Assembly (NCBI RefSeq): GCF_910592395.1
Contig: NC_088308.1
Span: 6,773,001-6,837,000 of the forward strand
DNA length: 64,000 nt
Source of the DNA: Lineus longissimus
Taxonomy: Eukaryota > Nemertea > Pilidiophora > Heteronemertea > Lineidae
Reading direction: 5' to 3'
Positions 1-13,800 of the stretch are shown here, piece after piece. How positions within the stretch are numbered: position 1 is the first letter of the stretch; the number at the start of each line of letters is the position of its first letter. Made by a program: the position numbers and the translations under genes. The notes below the pieces were generated by a model, which saw only the letters and a list, made by a program, of their open reading frames with translations, ran no database searches and had not been told where the DNA came from.

Positions 1-3000
1 ATCATGCTATCGTTTGTGGAATCAGCGAGTTCATGTGGTGATAACTTTAGCATCAATGGTTACACCAGGCTGTTTCTGAATCCACAGGCGCATTGCTCCG
101 CGCTTGTTTGCCACCGAAGTAAGCTGGGCGAATTCGTTATTGATTAGGCCACAAAATATGCCATATATTTTCGGCTTACCACTGGTTGCTAGAAATGATG
201 GAGTGAATGGGCCGAGTGCAAAAAAGCACGATGGCAAGCATACCCGACTACAATTTCCAGCATTTCACTACAACTTACTTTGTGAAGTAGCTTATAATAT
301 ATTCCTATGAAGTACAATAATTTTTATAGAAAACGAAAAGGCCATCAAAACGTTTTGCTCCAAGCGCATAATAAAGTATACTGTGCTTTGATATAACGTT
401 GAGTTAATGTCACTGCTAAGTTCAGATGAAATAGGTTTGACCTTTATATCAGTTACTTTGATAAAATCAATCATAAAAAATCAGGAATGTCAGATTTAAG
501 GGTATCTCCTCCAGACTATCTCCTCTTCGTTAAATGGAATGGAAAGATATTTGTTCGATATTTCTGGGTTTTTTCAGAATTACACCAACAAGGTACAGTC
601 TGATCGTGCTGCATGATCACAGAACACGAAGGAAAAAATCGGAATCTTTGCCTTGACGCATTGGCACCAACAGCCTACGGAATCGCGGCAGGAAACCTAA
701 CAATACTAAAGCATTTTTCTTCCAGCATCCACTTCGATACAATACAAGAGCTAAAAAATAACGGAATGCATTCAGTTTACAGTGTACTCCTAAGCACCTG
801 ATGAAGACACAAAAGGCGCCGGTGCTTGCACAACTTTTTTCTGCTACATCTGAAGTCTTCCATGGATATTTCAATGTATATTCTTTATAACGAAATATCA
901 TACATGAGTACCTCAGCCTCCACTTAGTCAGGAATATAGACTAGAGAGTTGACATTTCTAGACAATCATTTCTGACAAGCTTAAATACTAGGGGCGCCTT
1001 TCCTTCCTTAAAAAATGATCTTTATCGCAGCAAGCCTTCTGATGTGAATTTGCCGAAGACAGAGTTTTGGTGAATACAAATCATAATCGATACACTTCAG
1101 AATTTTCCAAGCGACGTATCCCTGCAAAATGTAGATTGTGTAATTAGTTTATCAATTAACGGGACGGTATGTACTTGCCTCTGTGAATATTATTACGGTC
1201 ACACAACGACAGCCGCAGCGTGTCGATAGAGCATTTTTACGATTCACATTAAAATAGAAATTATAAATATGGACAAATGGAACTCTGTTAGTGGGAAACA
1301 TCTCTTTCAGGAAACATCTTAGTCTTGGCAGGGTACATCGCTCTAAAACCTATTAGACGTAATTTAATCAAGCACTTCTGGCATGTGGTTAGATTTGTAA
1401 ATTTTGATATGATTGAATAGAAACGAGAGCAGCCATTGAAATCAGCCGCATCTAACCGCTAAATCTGTGACAAAATCCGAACGATAAGAAACTGTCAAAA
1501 TGCAGTAACATTACAGTATCATAAAGTTTCATTGGCGAAATTATTTTCATCGCTGCTGTGCTGGGTATACTGAACTCCTGTTCGATGCCATGAGTTAGAA
1601 TGAAGTAAGCGATTTTTAATATATCCCTGAAAATCAGCAAACTGTCACGAATAATTCGTTTCAAGGTAAAATTATCGGAGCCTACACAGTCGAAAGATCG
1701 CTTTTACTAATTAGACCCTGACAAATATAGGATGTGACTTGTTTTACAGCGGTCATAAATGATAATTCCCCAGCTGATTCTGTCCACCGGTGGCATTAAC
1801 GTCGACCGTATCCCGTGTTTATCAGAAACGAACTAGCAATTTCCATAATTCGACATGATTGGCTGTATTAAGCGTGTCAGCTAGGGACACAAATAGGTGC
1901 GGTTAAGATGGATGGCTCGCACTTTGACATCTTTAATAAGCTTGCTAGGTTATCGGAATGCACTCAGACGGAGGAGCTCAAGTACAGATCAGAGTAGAGT
2001 GCTTACTGTATGTGGATTTGAGAAGTACTAGTTATGATTAATGAATGAATGCCGAATTAGGCTGCACCTCAATCTACCGCTGACAAGCCCAGTTGAGTGA
2101 GAATCCCTTTGACTTTGAGACTATAACAGCATTCCGCGAAGATGACGTCACTGCAGCTGCTGCCCTCTATTTCCCCATCGCTGAATTACAGGCAATGTCG
2201 GACAAAATGCGGTTTCGTTATGGATTCAGGCTTTCTAACTTGGGCAGTCAGATTCAATCTGGCACATGTCCGAGTGTTGGAAATACTACATAATTGTTCT
2301 GAATATTTCTCTCTCTGACTCTATGGTATCATTCATGCTAAAAACAATGCAGGGTCAAAGATAATTTACTTTGGAATAAGAGTCAGTAAGTCCTTTGCCA
2401 CGGGTCCTCTCCAGTTTCATCAGCTCATCCCAGGAGTATCATTCCTTATCTGTAACTGACCAGCATCATGTCCAGGGATTCGGAACTCTTGGTCTATCAG
2501 TGTTGATGAAGATCGAGATAAGCGAAGACATGATGAGAGAATAATCAGTTCTATGCAGACATTTGTACCCCCGTGTGTACCTGCTAATTTTTGATACTGC
2601 CAGTTAATTTTGGTGTAGTACGCGCTACACTCACTGCTTGTCGACGTCTCAACTTGGTCTATACTGAAATTTGCAGTCAGTCAGGAGACGGGTAAGGATG
2701 AAGCCTCATTATTAACATTTTGATTAAGGTGTAGGGCATCACCATTTGCCTACGGCAAATAGTCAAATAATGGCTTTTAATACCGTATAACTAAATGGAG
2801 CGACCTGATTCACGATATCACCAAGAATGGGAGATCTAATCAACCTTACTTGTGTTCTGCACCTGAGAGAGATACATGTATATAGTTTATATAGCGACAA
2901 ATGTAAAACGAGGTAACCTAAAATTATCTTTTGTATTCCGAAACCAACCGAATATTACGTGCAATTAGCATTGAGAGCAATATCTATTAGGAAATGTGTT

Positions 3001-3827
3001 TCTGTTTGTAACAAAAAGAAACATCAAAAGGGATGTGGATTATATTATTTTCCATCAGCAAATTAACCATACACGGAAAATGTAAATCAAAAGAGATAGT
3101 CAACAGAGAATGGACCAGCGACTCCATTTTCCTCTGGGAGAACCCTCCACGGCGCCACAGAAAATAAGTTATTAATGGCTTCTCCGAAATTATATTTGCA
3201 CACGTTCGGTTTGTCATACGTGTATACGTATAAATAAGTATGTTCCTCGTGCATTCTAAATTCTTCCGTGTTGGCAATGATAAAGAATAGGCATGTAACA
3301 GCGGCAATTCTTTCATTACTGTGGTCAAACACCTCATCATTCTTCAATATTTACTTGTCTTGTCGCTGTCACTTTAGAGCTATTCTTGAAACCGGGTCAC
3401 GCTTTATTATATAGTATTCTAAAAGGCCTTAGTCACAGTATATCATTGTTTCTAATACAAAATACATTACGCCTCGTTTTGATCGGAGCGGTCTAATTGG
3501 TATCGTAACCAATGACCGCCTGGGTAGGTATAAAATTCTGAATTTTAGCAGACGAATTATTTTCACCAAGAAGCAACGACTCAGCCCCTCAAAACAATGT
3601 CAAGAACACGAGATTTTGAAGTATTCCCCGATATTGGGATTTGTGAAGTAGGGAGGATACCCGAGAACTCTTTCCGAGGATTCCCTTGCTGCGTGACGTC
3701 ATCTTCACAAGCAACAATATGGCGGAGTTCCGGACACCAGGCTGGATCATTCTTTGACGAAAACGGAACATATATACCTTTCAAATCGTATTTAATTTGT
3801 TTAATTTTGAAACCTTTTAGAATAGAA
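1..3827. other. Gene-poor AT-rich stretch, no gene recognised
   Basis: I see only short chance reading frames of up to about 117 codons. None has a recognisable motif, low-complexity coding signature or convincing splice-site pair. One frame at 2093-2293 (+) has a fairly protein-like composition, but nothing supports it further. No tRNA, rRNA or long repeat was seen. It is best treated as intergenic or intronic DNA. Confidence 0.5.
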
Positions 3828-3992
3828 ATTAATACCTCGCTGTCGGTCATTGGTTGTATAATCAAGACCGCTCGGGTAGACCTCAAATTACGTCCAAAAC
3901 CCTCGGCGAAGCGCCTCGGGTTTTGGACTGCATTTTCGGTCTACCCGAGCAGTCTTGATTATACAACCAATGACCGCCAGCTCGGCATTAAT
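3828..3992. mobile_element. Foldback (palindromic) MITE-like element, 165 bp
   Basis: The left arm begins attaatacctcgctgtcggt and continues through a segment ending gggtagacc. The right arm is its near-exact reverse complement, beginning ggtctacccgag and ending ctcggcattaat. The inner part is also self-complementary: ccaaaaccctcggcg faces cgcctcgggttttgg across a few unpaired bases. The whole element could fold into one long imperfect hairpin. There is no coding capacity of its own; a 146-codon frame crossing it (3597-4037) is a by-product. The flanks are AT-rich and a target duplication is not certain. Transposase family unknown. Confidence 0.8.
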
Positions 3993-4543
3993 TCCTTAAA
4001 TAAGTCAGTGACATTTACCGACAACGGATACCACTGACTGGTTACTTATAACCACCCTAAATGTCACTGGTTCTCATTTGGACACACAAGGTTCCGAGAC
4101 ATTTGGCGTCATCTTCGCCTGAACTAGGGGTCTTCGTAAAGTCCGAAAACCCGAGAACATACAAGCTTTTCTTTATAATGGATACGACTGAAGCCGCATC
4201 TGTACTCGGGTAGCTTTGTCGGCCGAGTGGGCCAATTTACTTCACGCGGTAGAAGTTCAAGCCGGCTGCTCTATTCTGATTTGCCCCAGCATCTGGACAT
4301 TTTCAAAACGACACTCAGTTTCCACTAATTCAGAGAGAGCAAAACTGTATGACTGGTTACAAGAAAAATCGGGCTGTCTTTTTGAAAACTGTGGGTTGTC
4401 TTTTTGTGAAACTGTGGGTTTATTCTTAAACGAAAATACGATCAAATGGCACCCTATAAGTTGTTGCTTTCAGTAAAGCTTGGTTAATATGGATGCACAG
4501 AATGTATATTCATACGTCGGCGACGATTCAAGGACTGCGAAAA

Positions 4544-4864
4544 GGTAAAAGGTTGTCTCTAAGACAGGGGTTTACGGGAAAGAAGGTTAGCTTGTTTTAC
4601 AGTCACCACGAAAGATCAGCATTAGAAAAATACTGTTCATCGCAAATGTTGTCTCTACGACAGGGGTTGTTGGGAAATAAAGGAGAGCTTGTTTCACAGT
4701 TTTCCCCAAGAAAGATCACAGCATTAAGAAAACTAGTTGTGATAGGAAAGGTTGTCTTTAAGACATCACAGGGGTTTATAGGAATGAAGGGAGGGCTCTT
4801 AGTTTATGTCGGCATTAGAAAAATAGTTTTCCGCTGCAAAAAGGTCACCACTATTCTTGTCTGA
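4544..4864 (+). repeat. Degenerate tandem repeat, about 3 copies of ~95-105 bp
   Basis: Three successive segments start near 4544, 4642 and 4746. Each carries aggttgtctctaagacaggg or a close variant, then a purine-rich ggaaagaagg-like block, a gcttgtttcacagt-like block and a gcattagaaaaat-like block. The copies differ by small indels. The reading frame through them (4493-4864) carries an echo of the repeat, with SLRQG recurring, but the unit length varies and is not a clean multiple of three, so I do not call it a gene. A shorter related motif, gggttgtctttttg, occurs just upstream near 4390. Confidence 0.65.
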
Positions 4865-7800
4865 AATCGCAACAAACAGACGTGCTTGGACAATTTTTTT
4901 TCGAGACGGTGAAAATGATCATATCGGCAGAATTAAGCCATTTGCTCTATACTGATTTGCCACAGGCGAATAGGGGCATCTTTAAAATGGCACTTTTCTA
5001 GCTGTAGACAGAAAAGGTATGTTGTGCAGCGGCGAAAGTTGTTCATTGTCGAAAATATCATGTGAGAAGCAAAGGGAAGACTGAAACAATCGCAGGTTGT
5101 AAGATTGTTCAGTATCTCTCGTGAATCGATTTCACAAAAAAACCTTGCAAGAACCCGCACGGGATCTTTCCAAGGAAAAAAATATGACAATGTGGATTAT
5201 GCTAAGTCTCAGCAATTGGCCGCTGTCGTCCTCATCATTTCCGCAGATCAGTACACAAGCTACAAAACAATTATATTGTCCAAGCCGTGGGTAAGCGGAT
5301 TGCTGCGCAAAGATTCGTGAGTTTTGAGTGGGTTTTAGACGTCTGGAATGACTTTGGGTCGTATCAAGCGGTGAGAAGCGGTAAAACCCGCGGCTTCACT
5401 GACGGAGTAATAAGTAACGAAATAATCTGACATGTGTCTGAGGGGGTTAATTGACTAGATATCTTGTCAATTTTATGTGTGAAATGACTTAACTATAAGA
5501 GTTTCAGTCTGCGCGCAACGTGAGGTTGATCTGATCGGAAAGAATGCGAGAAATGGAAGTGATCACGGGGCCGCGTGATCAGGCGCGTGGATTAAGCTCA
5601 GCCTCAGATTCCTTGCTGACGGCACTTGCGGCCGCTAATGTTACAGCCGACAGTCTATTTTTATGTCATCACCTTGAGGCCAGTGCGCGACCACTTAGTC
5701 GGTTAGGGGTGCGAAAAGTCCAGACATAACATTGATATAGTATCGCCACGGATGTACAGGCATCGTATTCCGAGATTTAAGGTTTGATTAGAATGTTCTC
5801 TATCTTATGACAGGTTCCTACACGTATTAGTTTGGTCTTAGTGACTGAGCAGAAGGCTTTCTGGATGACATACACCAAATGCACTCTCCGGCTACGAGGA
5901 AATCTGCCTCAACAGCACATGACCAGTGAAGTGTACCGTTCCTCTCCGCGCAATGAGCACGTATAAACGATCATAATACGACATCATTGAGAAAAAGCAT
6001 GCACAATTGAGAAAGAGTAGCCTTTAATTTATTTCTTCTTGATTTTACTTATTAAGCGACACGACACGTTTTATTCCATCGTCCAAAAGTTGGGCTGGAT
6101 TATGTTTTTTTATTTTTTCATTGGCCAACACATCCAATAATCCGGTATCGAAAACCACTAGCCTGAACTTTTGGTGTCACTTTAGATATTTTTTCATGCC
6201 TCGCTTGCAGTTTATATTGTTTCAGCCCGCTATTTAACACTCGCGCTGTGAATTTCTCTCGCCTGTTTTAATTTTCGTCAATTTGAATTCTCTGTGTCAG
6301 GTTGAGCGTGATGCGACGATGCAACAGTTTGATGGTTGACAGCTGCATTAAGGCTTGTATTCGGTTTCAAAGGTATAAAATATCAAAAAGAAACCACAGA
6401 GGTGCACTCCTCTATCCTTTAATCTCAAACGCAATAAGCTTCATTACCCTTTTTCCCGTCTCAAGTTTGCTTTGGTGGTCTTTAACGTATCGAATAAGCT
6501 TTCCATTTTGTCAGATCTCAACAAACATCGTTAAAAGCATATCAGAATCGGTCGTTTAATCTGCCGGCAAATTGAAAAAATTCTAGAATGAAGCTTCAAG
6601 TGAAGCCAAGTAAAGCAAAAAGGTGAAGAATTGACTCAAAAAGAGATGCATATTTCTTACATGTGTAACAGTTTCTGTGTTCTGTAACAGGTGTCCGCCA
6701 AATAGGTGCATGTAATTTTAGTGCTCCTTCGCATGCAATTTAGGAAATCAGGGGAACCCAACAGCATGTAGAATTTTATGGGGCGCCTTTTACTCTCAGG
6801 TCCTTCGCGTGTGGCAACTGATTTCGAGAAGCAACATCCAATATTGGCACGGTACGCAAATCATGACTATTGATTCCCAATTTCAGATTGCAATATCTGA
6901 CTTTTCTCGTCAAGCTTGACTCTGTCTGCGTGACACTACAAGCTTTAGAGCTCGTGCTAAGAGTATGAGATTAGAGCAACGCAATAACCCCTCAGTAAGG
7001 TGTGCGAAGAAGTCGGACTTATTACTGACCTTGGATTGGCATTAGACAGCCTTTTCTTCGATGTAAAGCAAAGCTCGAAAGACTTCTGCCTTGAGATAAC
7101 GAGCAAAAGCTAGCAGACGTTGATCCCGATGATTTCACGAAAAACCTTAACGAAAATAAAAATTGTGCGAAGACATTTTTATTTCTCGGAAAGACGGAGA
7201 GAAAAATCGTAACCAACTAAAATATAAATCTTGAAATTTTTATTTTTTCAGAATTTTCACACTGACAGATGGCAAAATAATTTCGCTAATTACACACAAC
7301 TTGGCGGTTCACAGGCCTGTTCATTACGGCCTGTGAAATGCGACAGCTGAATTTGATTGTTACACACTTGTAAACATGTAATTTTTCACTCCTCTCAATT
7401 TTTTCGAATCGCAACGTATCTTAAAAGAAAATTTCCACAATTTTTGTTTTGATTACGATATTTATTTTCGGGTTTCCAATAAAAAAAGATATCCTTTTAT
7501 TTTGCCAATAAATTATATTCGCAAAATGCGCATAAATCAAACGCACGCGAAAATATAGCGGTAAATAACAGCAATGAAGTGTATACTATAGCGTACTCAG
7601 CTTTTTCACGGCAGTTATCTGAAAAGCGTTCATATCAAAGGTGTCACTTAATCATGTTAATACGTTATTAAAAACCAGGCCTGAGGCAAGGGTAAAGACA
7701 TGGTAAAAAAGAAGCACCTTTCATACAATTTACAGATCGCTGAACATTTCGCAAGTGTTTGAATTGGAGAACTGCATAGCGAGAGAGCATGTGCCACGCC

Positions 7801-10800
7801 CCATATCTATCCGCAGATATCCTCACTTCTATAAGTATTTTGGGAGTTTGTAAGGAAATATCGACGAAAATGATGAAGGACTGTGTTTGTTTTATGTTCA
7901 AATCATATTTCTTAAAGAGCTTTTGATAGTAAAGGATACGTTCTACGTGATGAACTTTTGTAACAAGGTTGAAAAATGATTTTACATGAATACCAAAAAT
8001 AAGTGCTCTTACCTGGATTGCTTATCCAACGACTAATTAACATCCATTTAGAAACAGCTTTTTCATTGCAGATACGCCGCAAAAATATTCACAACTCGAT
8101 ATATTCCAATTGTAACAAAGAATTCCAAATGAAACCTATTAGCAGATTAGAATAAAAGACGCAACGACCATCTGGAACTAGCGGAGTTCTGCCGGGATTC
8201 CGTTCTAAGTGATCTGCGCATGTCGGCTCGTAGTGCGCGACTACCAATCCTCGAAACGTATGCCATTTGGAAAGTTTAGCCACGGAGAATTACCGCGGGA
8301 GAGGCAGCAATATCGTCGGGCAGAGTCTCAGCAACAACTAGATAGAGACGCATTTGCTAATCTAGTTATATTGATGCAGATCCGATCATTGTCATAAAAA
8401 CACTATGAGCATAAACCAATTAAAGAAAAGCAAACACGAAACAACACGGGAGTTCTGATCGGTCCAGTCAGGATGAGCTGTCATTGATCGATGGATGGGG
8501 TGGTAAAGAATAGGGACTTATCAAGGATGCGTCTACGTAAACGGATAAAACTCTGTAGAGAGAGGACGGATGTGTTAATTCGATCCGTATACGTAAATGT
8601 ATGTGGAGCCGTAATAAATCTCCCTATTCTTTGTTATTGTAAGTACAGTCTGGGTAAACATACAGAACATTTTGGATTGTAGGCAATGAATTGCATTAGG
8701 GATAAATTCCCAAACTGGTGAAGTTTTTTAAACGACAAAGTATTGTAGTCCAAATTTGAGTAGATTATAGACACTTTATGGATATTGGATTTTTAAGAAG
8801 GCTTGTTGTTTGTTTTGCTTCTCAAAATATAGACTTAGTGGTATTGTCAGCTGCAGGTATCAGTAGCTCTACTAACAAAATTTGATTATTTGAAAGGGAG
8901 TGTAGGGGAAACTGGAGACTCCGGTGGAGAACTAAGCTGTCAGATATGATCACACACTGGGGGGAAAGTGCACTGGATGAGCGAGGAGCAAATCCAGGCC
9001 TTGTGACAGGTGTTACTATCAAATTCACTTATTATACATGCATGTACATTTATATTATATTGAAGGGTATTTTAATTTTCGTTCAGTGGGTTAAACTAAA
9101 ACTCTACGTTTAGAACTCTCCAGCAGCACCCAACTGTTATTAATGTATATCTGAAATCGTGTTTTCATATTTTCAACTCTATTGAATCTGTGGTTTTATT
9201 GAATTTCTCATTCACCCAGCAATTTCAATCTCTTTATGAATAAGTCGTAAAATCGATGAAGTCGTTGGTCACTGCAGGGCTACATTGACGAATAGTAAAG
9301 CGAGAAATCACCCTTTGAGATTAACCAGAAACTGTTTCCCTGGGGTTGCGTCCGTAGGGTAGGATCGACCTTGTTAATCAAGAAGCTGATTGTATTTCCA
9401 TTTGCGCTTAATTACGCTGGAAAGTAGTCAGTCAATAATCAGTTTTCACCGACCAACGAGGCGCAAAAGGTAAGCAGCGATTTCTATTTGCATGGGGCGA
9501 CTGCAGCATGTATAGGCAGATAAATACTGCCGCTAATACACTGCTGCCTAGATGCACGCGCAGGTCAATATTGAACCTCACACAGTCGATTGTGGTCTTC
9601 CACTCAAGACGAATCCAAATCCTGCGAATTGAACAGCTTGTTCGAAAAACATAGCTTTAAACTCCGAGTAATTCTTTTTTGTGTGAAATTGTTTCTGAAG
9701 CGCACTACGCCTATCAAACTCCATTACAGATTCAATTGCAGACATATTATTTCAGTGATTTCTATCACACTATTTTTCAAATAGATATCGAAATACTCAG
9801 TATTTATTAGCTCTCAGCGTTATCCTCCTTTAAAAAGCAGTAGCGTTATCGATCGCGTTCGCAACTTTTGCAACCTTGACATTTCCCGCATCAGACAAAA
9901 TGCTCATATCATATCTCTTTTGCGGAAACTGTAAAATTCTACGTTAGTTGCTTCTCGAATCTTTTTTGCATCGATGTCACAACATGTCGCCATGATTGCT
10001 CGATTGATTAAATCAGGTTCCGCGTTCGATGACCTCATAAGCATGCTGTGTGTAATCACACCATGGAAGATAGTCAATCCGTCGAAAAATCTATTGATGT
10101 CCTGATAATTTCCGGAGTTTTGTGTTAATTGGCCATAATTCCTGGCGGGCAATTGGTAAACCAGTATAAGCTTCTACATGTGTTATGACCTTGAACCACA
10201 CTGACCTTGCAAGTTAAATCACGGCGAATCAATCGGTCTGATTGGCAGTGTCCGAAAACGACTGATGGGTTCGAGTGTTAACATTTACATACTTTTGATC
10301 TGTGATCTTCTCAGGTCAGGAGAACAAAGAAGGCACCCAGCGAAATAAGCGTCGTCATCCGAATGGCTGGAGCGGCGAAAGGCAGCTTGATGATCAAGCT
10401 GACATCGGCTTTTAGATCTTTTTACGCCTTGGTGGATTTTTCTAATGGTAGCCTATTGCCGTTTGTGTTCCGCTTATTTTGCGTCTTGCAACTTTTTTTC
10501 TGTCCTCTCATCTCGAATCTCCATCATGTGTCTAGTACACACGTCGTACACTTGCCTTTAGCGGTTTTGCAAAAAACAGCGGGTTGGAAACATACACTTA
10601 GAAGAGAAGTGTACCCCTTGTTCTATTACTATACGAAATATTAACCGCCATAATCATGCCACGTATATGTTTCAAAGCAGATATAATATGTTACAAACTC
10701 GTGTTGTGTAAAGAATAACGATATTTTTAGACGATCTTATGCCATTTCTGCCGAGTTTCTGTTGTTACCGCTAAGTCGCCAAGGTCGCGGTCGCCAACAG

Positions 10801-13800
10801 AGTGCAAAAATGGTTAAGGTCGTACGTAAACCATCAAAAATCTGTCATTCACGGCAAAGTTAAGGTGATGATGAGGCGATAACAACCCATAATGATAAAT
10901 TGACCTTAATCACGAGAATATCCAATGCAAAGAGCATATTTTTTAGTTCACCATTTCAATTCAAGGTGGCCGAACTTGCTTCTTTCAGTCCACCACCTAG
11001 ATGGCAACTCGTGAACTAAAATTATTTATTCAATTAGGAGCAGTTAAAATTATTTTAGAGAACCTAATGCAATCGAATGGCCACATGCACTGCATTGATT
11101 GACATGGCTTTACGAAACAGAGTAGATTTGATTGCCTTGAAAGAAGCATGGCTTTTGATAGAATCGACTCTTGACAGAGAAACTCGGTATTGGAATGGCT
11201 TTTTGTGTCTCGTTCTTAGTTCGTAACTTCTTAACATGACGGGTGATGTAATTTCACGTTCGTTTTTTTAATTGTAGTACGATGAGAAACCACACCGGTA
11301 TGTGTCACAGAATGTGTACTAATGTGTCACATTATACACATTAATTCAGTGAGGTTTTCCGTGTGACGGCAGATGAAAACCTTGGCGAGTTTCTTGGCCT
11401 TAGAATTATATCCAGGACCTTGATGTATCGTATGCAGCCACGTTGCTAATCAGGGAGCGGAAATAGATGACAACCCTGTAGGTCACAGGTTACTTGAAGC
11501 CATTCCCGAACCCAACACCTTTTCCTCTATAAAGGAAACGTGCTTGAAAAGAATATTGTAAAATTGATTAGGAGGAAGCGAGGTTGATAAGTTGCTCACC
11601 AAAACCTGAAATCTGTTATATTTCTTACAAAAGTGGTGAACTTATCAACTATCACATCACGGTACACTTTTTAGGAGTTTTATAGATCACTCTCGGCACT
11701 GTTTAGAACAGCAACAGACACCAAAATAGTCATCTGGTCTAGTGGTTCCATTACAAAAACTATTCTTACCAATACATTTCTTCAAAATCGGCATTTGTGA
11801 TAATTATATATAGTAAATGTAATTCCGGAGGATGAGGCAGGTCGAAGGTAATTCAGACGTATTCTGAAATTCTGAAATTCTCTTTTTCATGCGATCCGAT
11901 ACGTTACCATTTCATTTTGCCATAGTTAAAGGGTTTCATCACTCCCATGATAAAGTGCAAGAAATGTAACAGTCGGATATGAATTCAAAACCATCTAGGA
12001 GACACATACAGAAAGTTAAAGGGAAGCCCAATCCAGAAGGCGATACTTCCCGCTTCAATTCAAGGTGACGGATGTTTATTCTTCTCTGGAAATTTGGTTC
12101 CAATTTCTGCCGATCAAAGTCCTGGTTTGAATAGAAATTCGCCTTACTAAGCTTACACGCCAATTTCCGGACTCCTCTAACACATGTATCTCTACAATAA
12201 ATTGTACATCTTCAGCCTTTTTGAGAAGGAGCCGAGTCGTCGCGATGGACCAATGGCATTGCCAAACCACATTTGTGAGGTTTCGGAAAACACGTCTCAA
12301 CTGATAGCCAATTCGTTTTCTCGCCTGTCTCAATATTACGTGTAGATACCTCAGCAATGCACCTGCGTAAACCAATGCTTTTTGCACGAACGGTAAGAGA
12401 AAAGATGGGCTCATTTAGATGGATTATTGACCAAAAAAAATACGTGTACTCGGAAAGAACTGTCACAGCTTTCCGTACTCGAGAAGAAGCGGATTAGGCT
12501 GATGGTATCGCAGCTTTAGAGAAAGGAACGAGATAATGGATTGTATATCTGAAGGATACACTGATGGTCGCCATCATCAGAAATGATCGCCTCCAGAAAA
12601 ACACACGAGGGCATCAACGTGACTGTGGTTAGAAATTGTCGTCTAGAGTAAAAGGAGAAACGTATTCATTTGCAGACGTCGTCAGAAACGAGTTTTTCAT
12701 CCAGATTTGGGACAAGGCGAGTTCTGCCCTCCTCCGTTGTCCTTAAGATCTATTATTCCTTTGCCCTCCTCATGACAAAAACGTACAGTGTACATTGAGG
12801 AAACAAAGCTCGTTCTTGTTGCTTTGTACTATGATTTTCCGCGTGTATCTGAATCAAACGAGTTCATCCGGGAACCGTAATATGATTACATCGTGGAGGA
12901 CATCGTTAGGAAACCAGTAAGATATTTGATGAGTATATCTCTTCAATACAGACTAATAGCTGACAGTATTCCACAGATCCCGTAATTGAAGAAACCATAA
13001 ATAAAGACTCATTTGGCCAAACAGGGATTCTAATTATCCTGCCTTTATAGAGATCATCATGAAAGATGTCTGGCACTGCAATCGAACCTGTATTATAACA
13101 TGCACATGTGTAACCAGTCCATGGTCATCCAGACTCTCATGGTCAATATTGACAAGAGTGAATACACTACTGATATTGAGTATAAGCTGATGTGATGTAA
13201 AGACCGTGGTGGTCATGATGTGGATTAGGCTGAGTATCAAATCATTACCAGGTTGGTTTAATAATCATCAGCAATGCAGTATTTTATATTGCCCTTCTAT
13301 TCTTATGTTGTCAAAATCTTTTTAAAGATTCTGACATCATAAGAAGAACCCTTTCGACCTTGGTTTGGCGAGGGAATCGTGTAATAAGAGTTCTCGCAAA
13401 GGTCCCAAAACTTCAGCACTATAAACGCCAGTCCTCCTCATCACTTGTCGAACAATGTGGATGGGCCTACTAGGCGTTTGCGTGGGTGTTTCGGGGGCTT
13501 TGTGAAATCTCCCTATTGTCGTAAGCACCGGAATTGAAACGAAAAGAACGTTGTCAGATTACGGCGCGAAAACATAGCAATTCGGTTTAGAAACGTTGTC
13601 GGCTTCCTGTATTTGCAGTTTGCCGTTAACTTTTTATAGGTGGACTTTGGTCTGATTAATACAAGATGTACCCTGTTTGATATTATCTATTCTGATAAAA
13701 CCCCACATACACATGTTAAGAAATGTAGGTGTTACCTGAAGCCTCTTAGACAACTTGGCCTTGTGAGCTTAAAAAAGCTGAAACCTTTTGAGAGAAATAT

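Noticed and set aside
2093-2293. 66-codon plus-strand frame starting MSENPFDFETIT
   Set aside because: Composition is plausible, but there is no motif and no neighbouring exon.
3597-4037. 146-codon plus-strand frame
   Set aside because: It runs through the palindromic foldback element and has no protein motif; length is due to the repeat.
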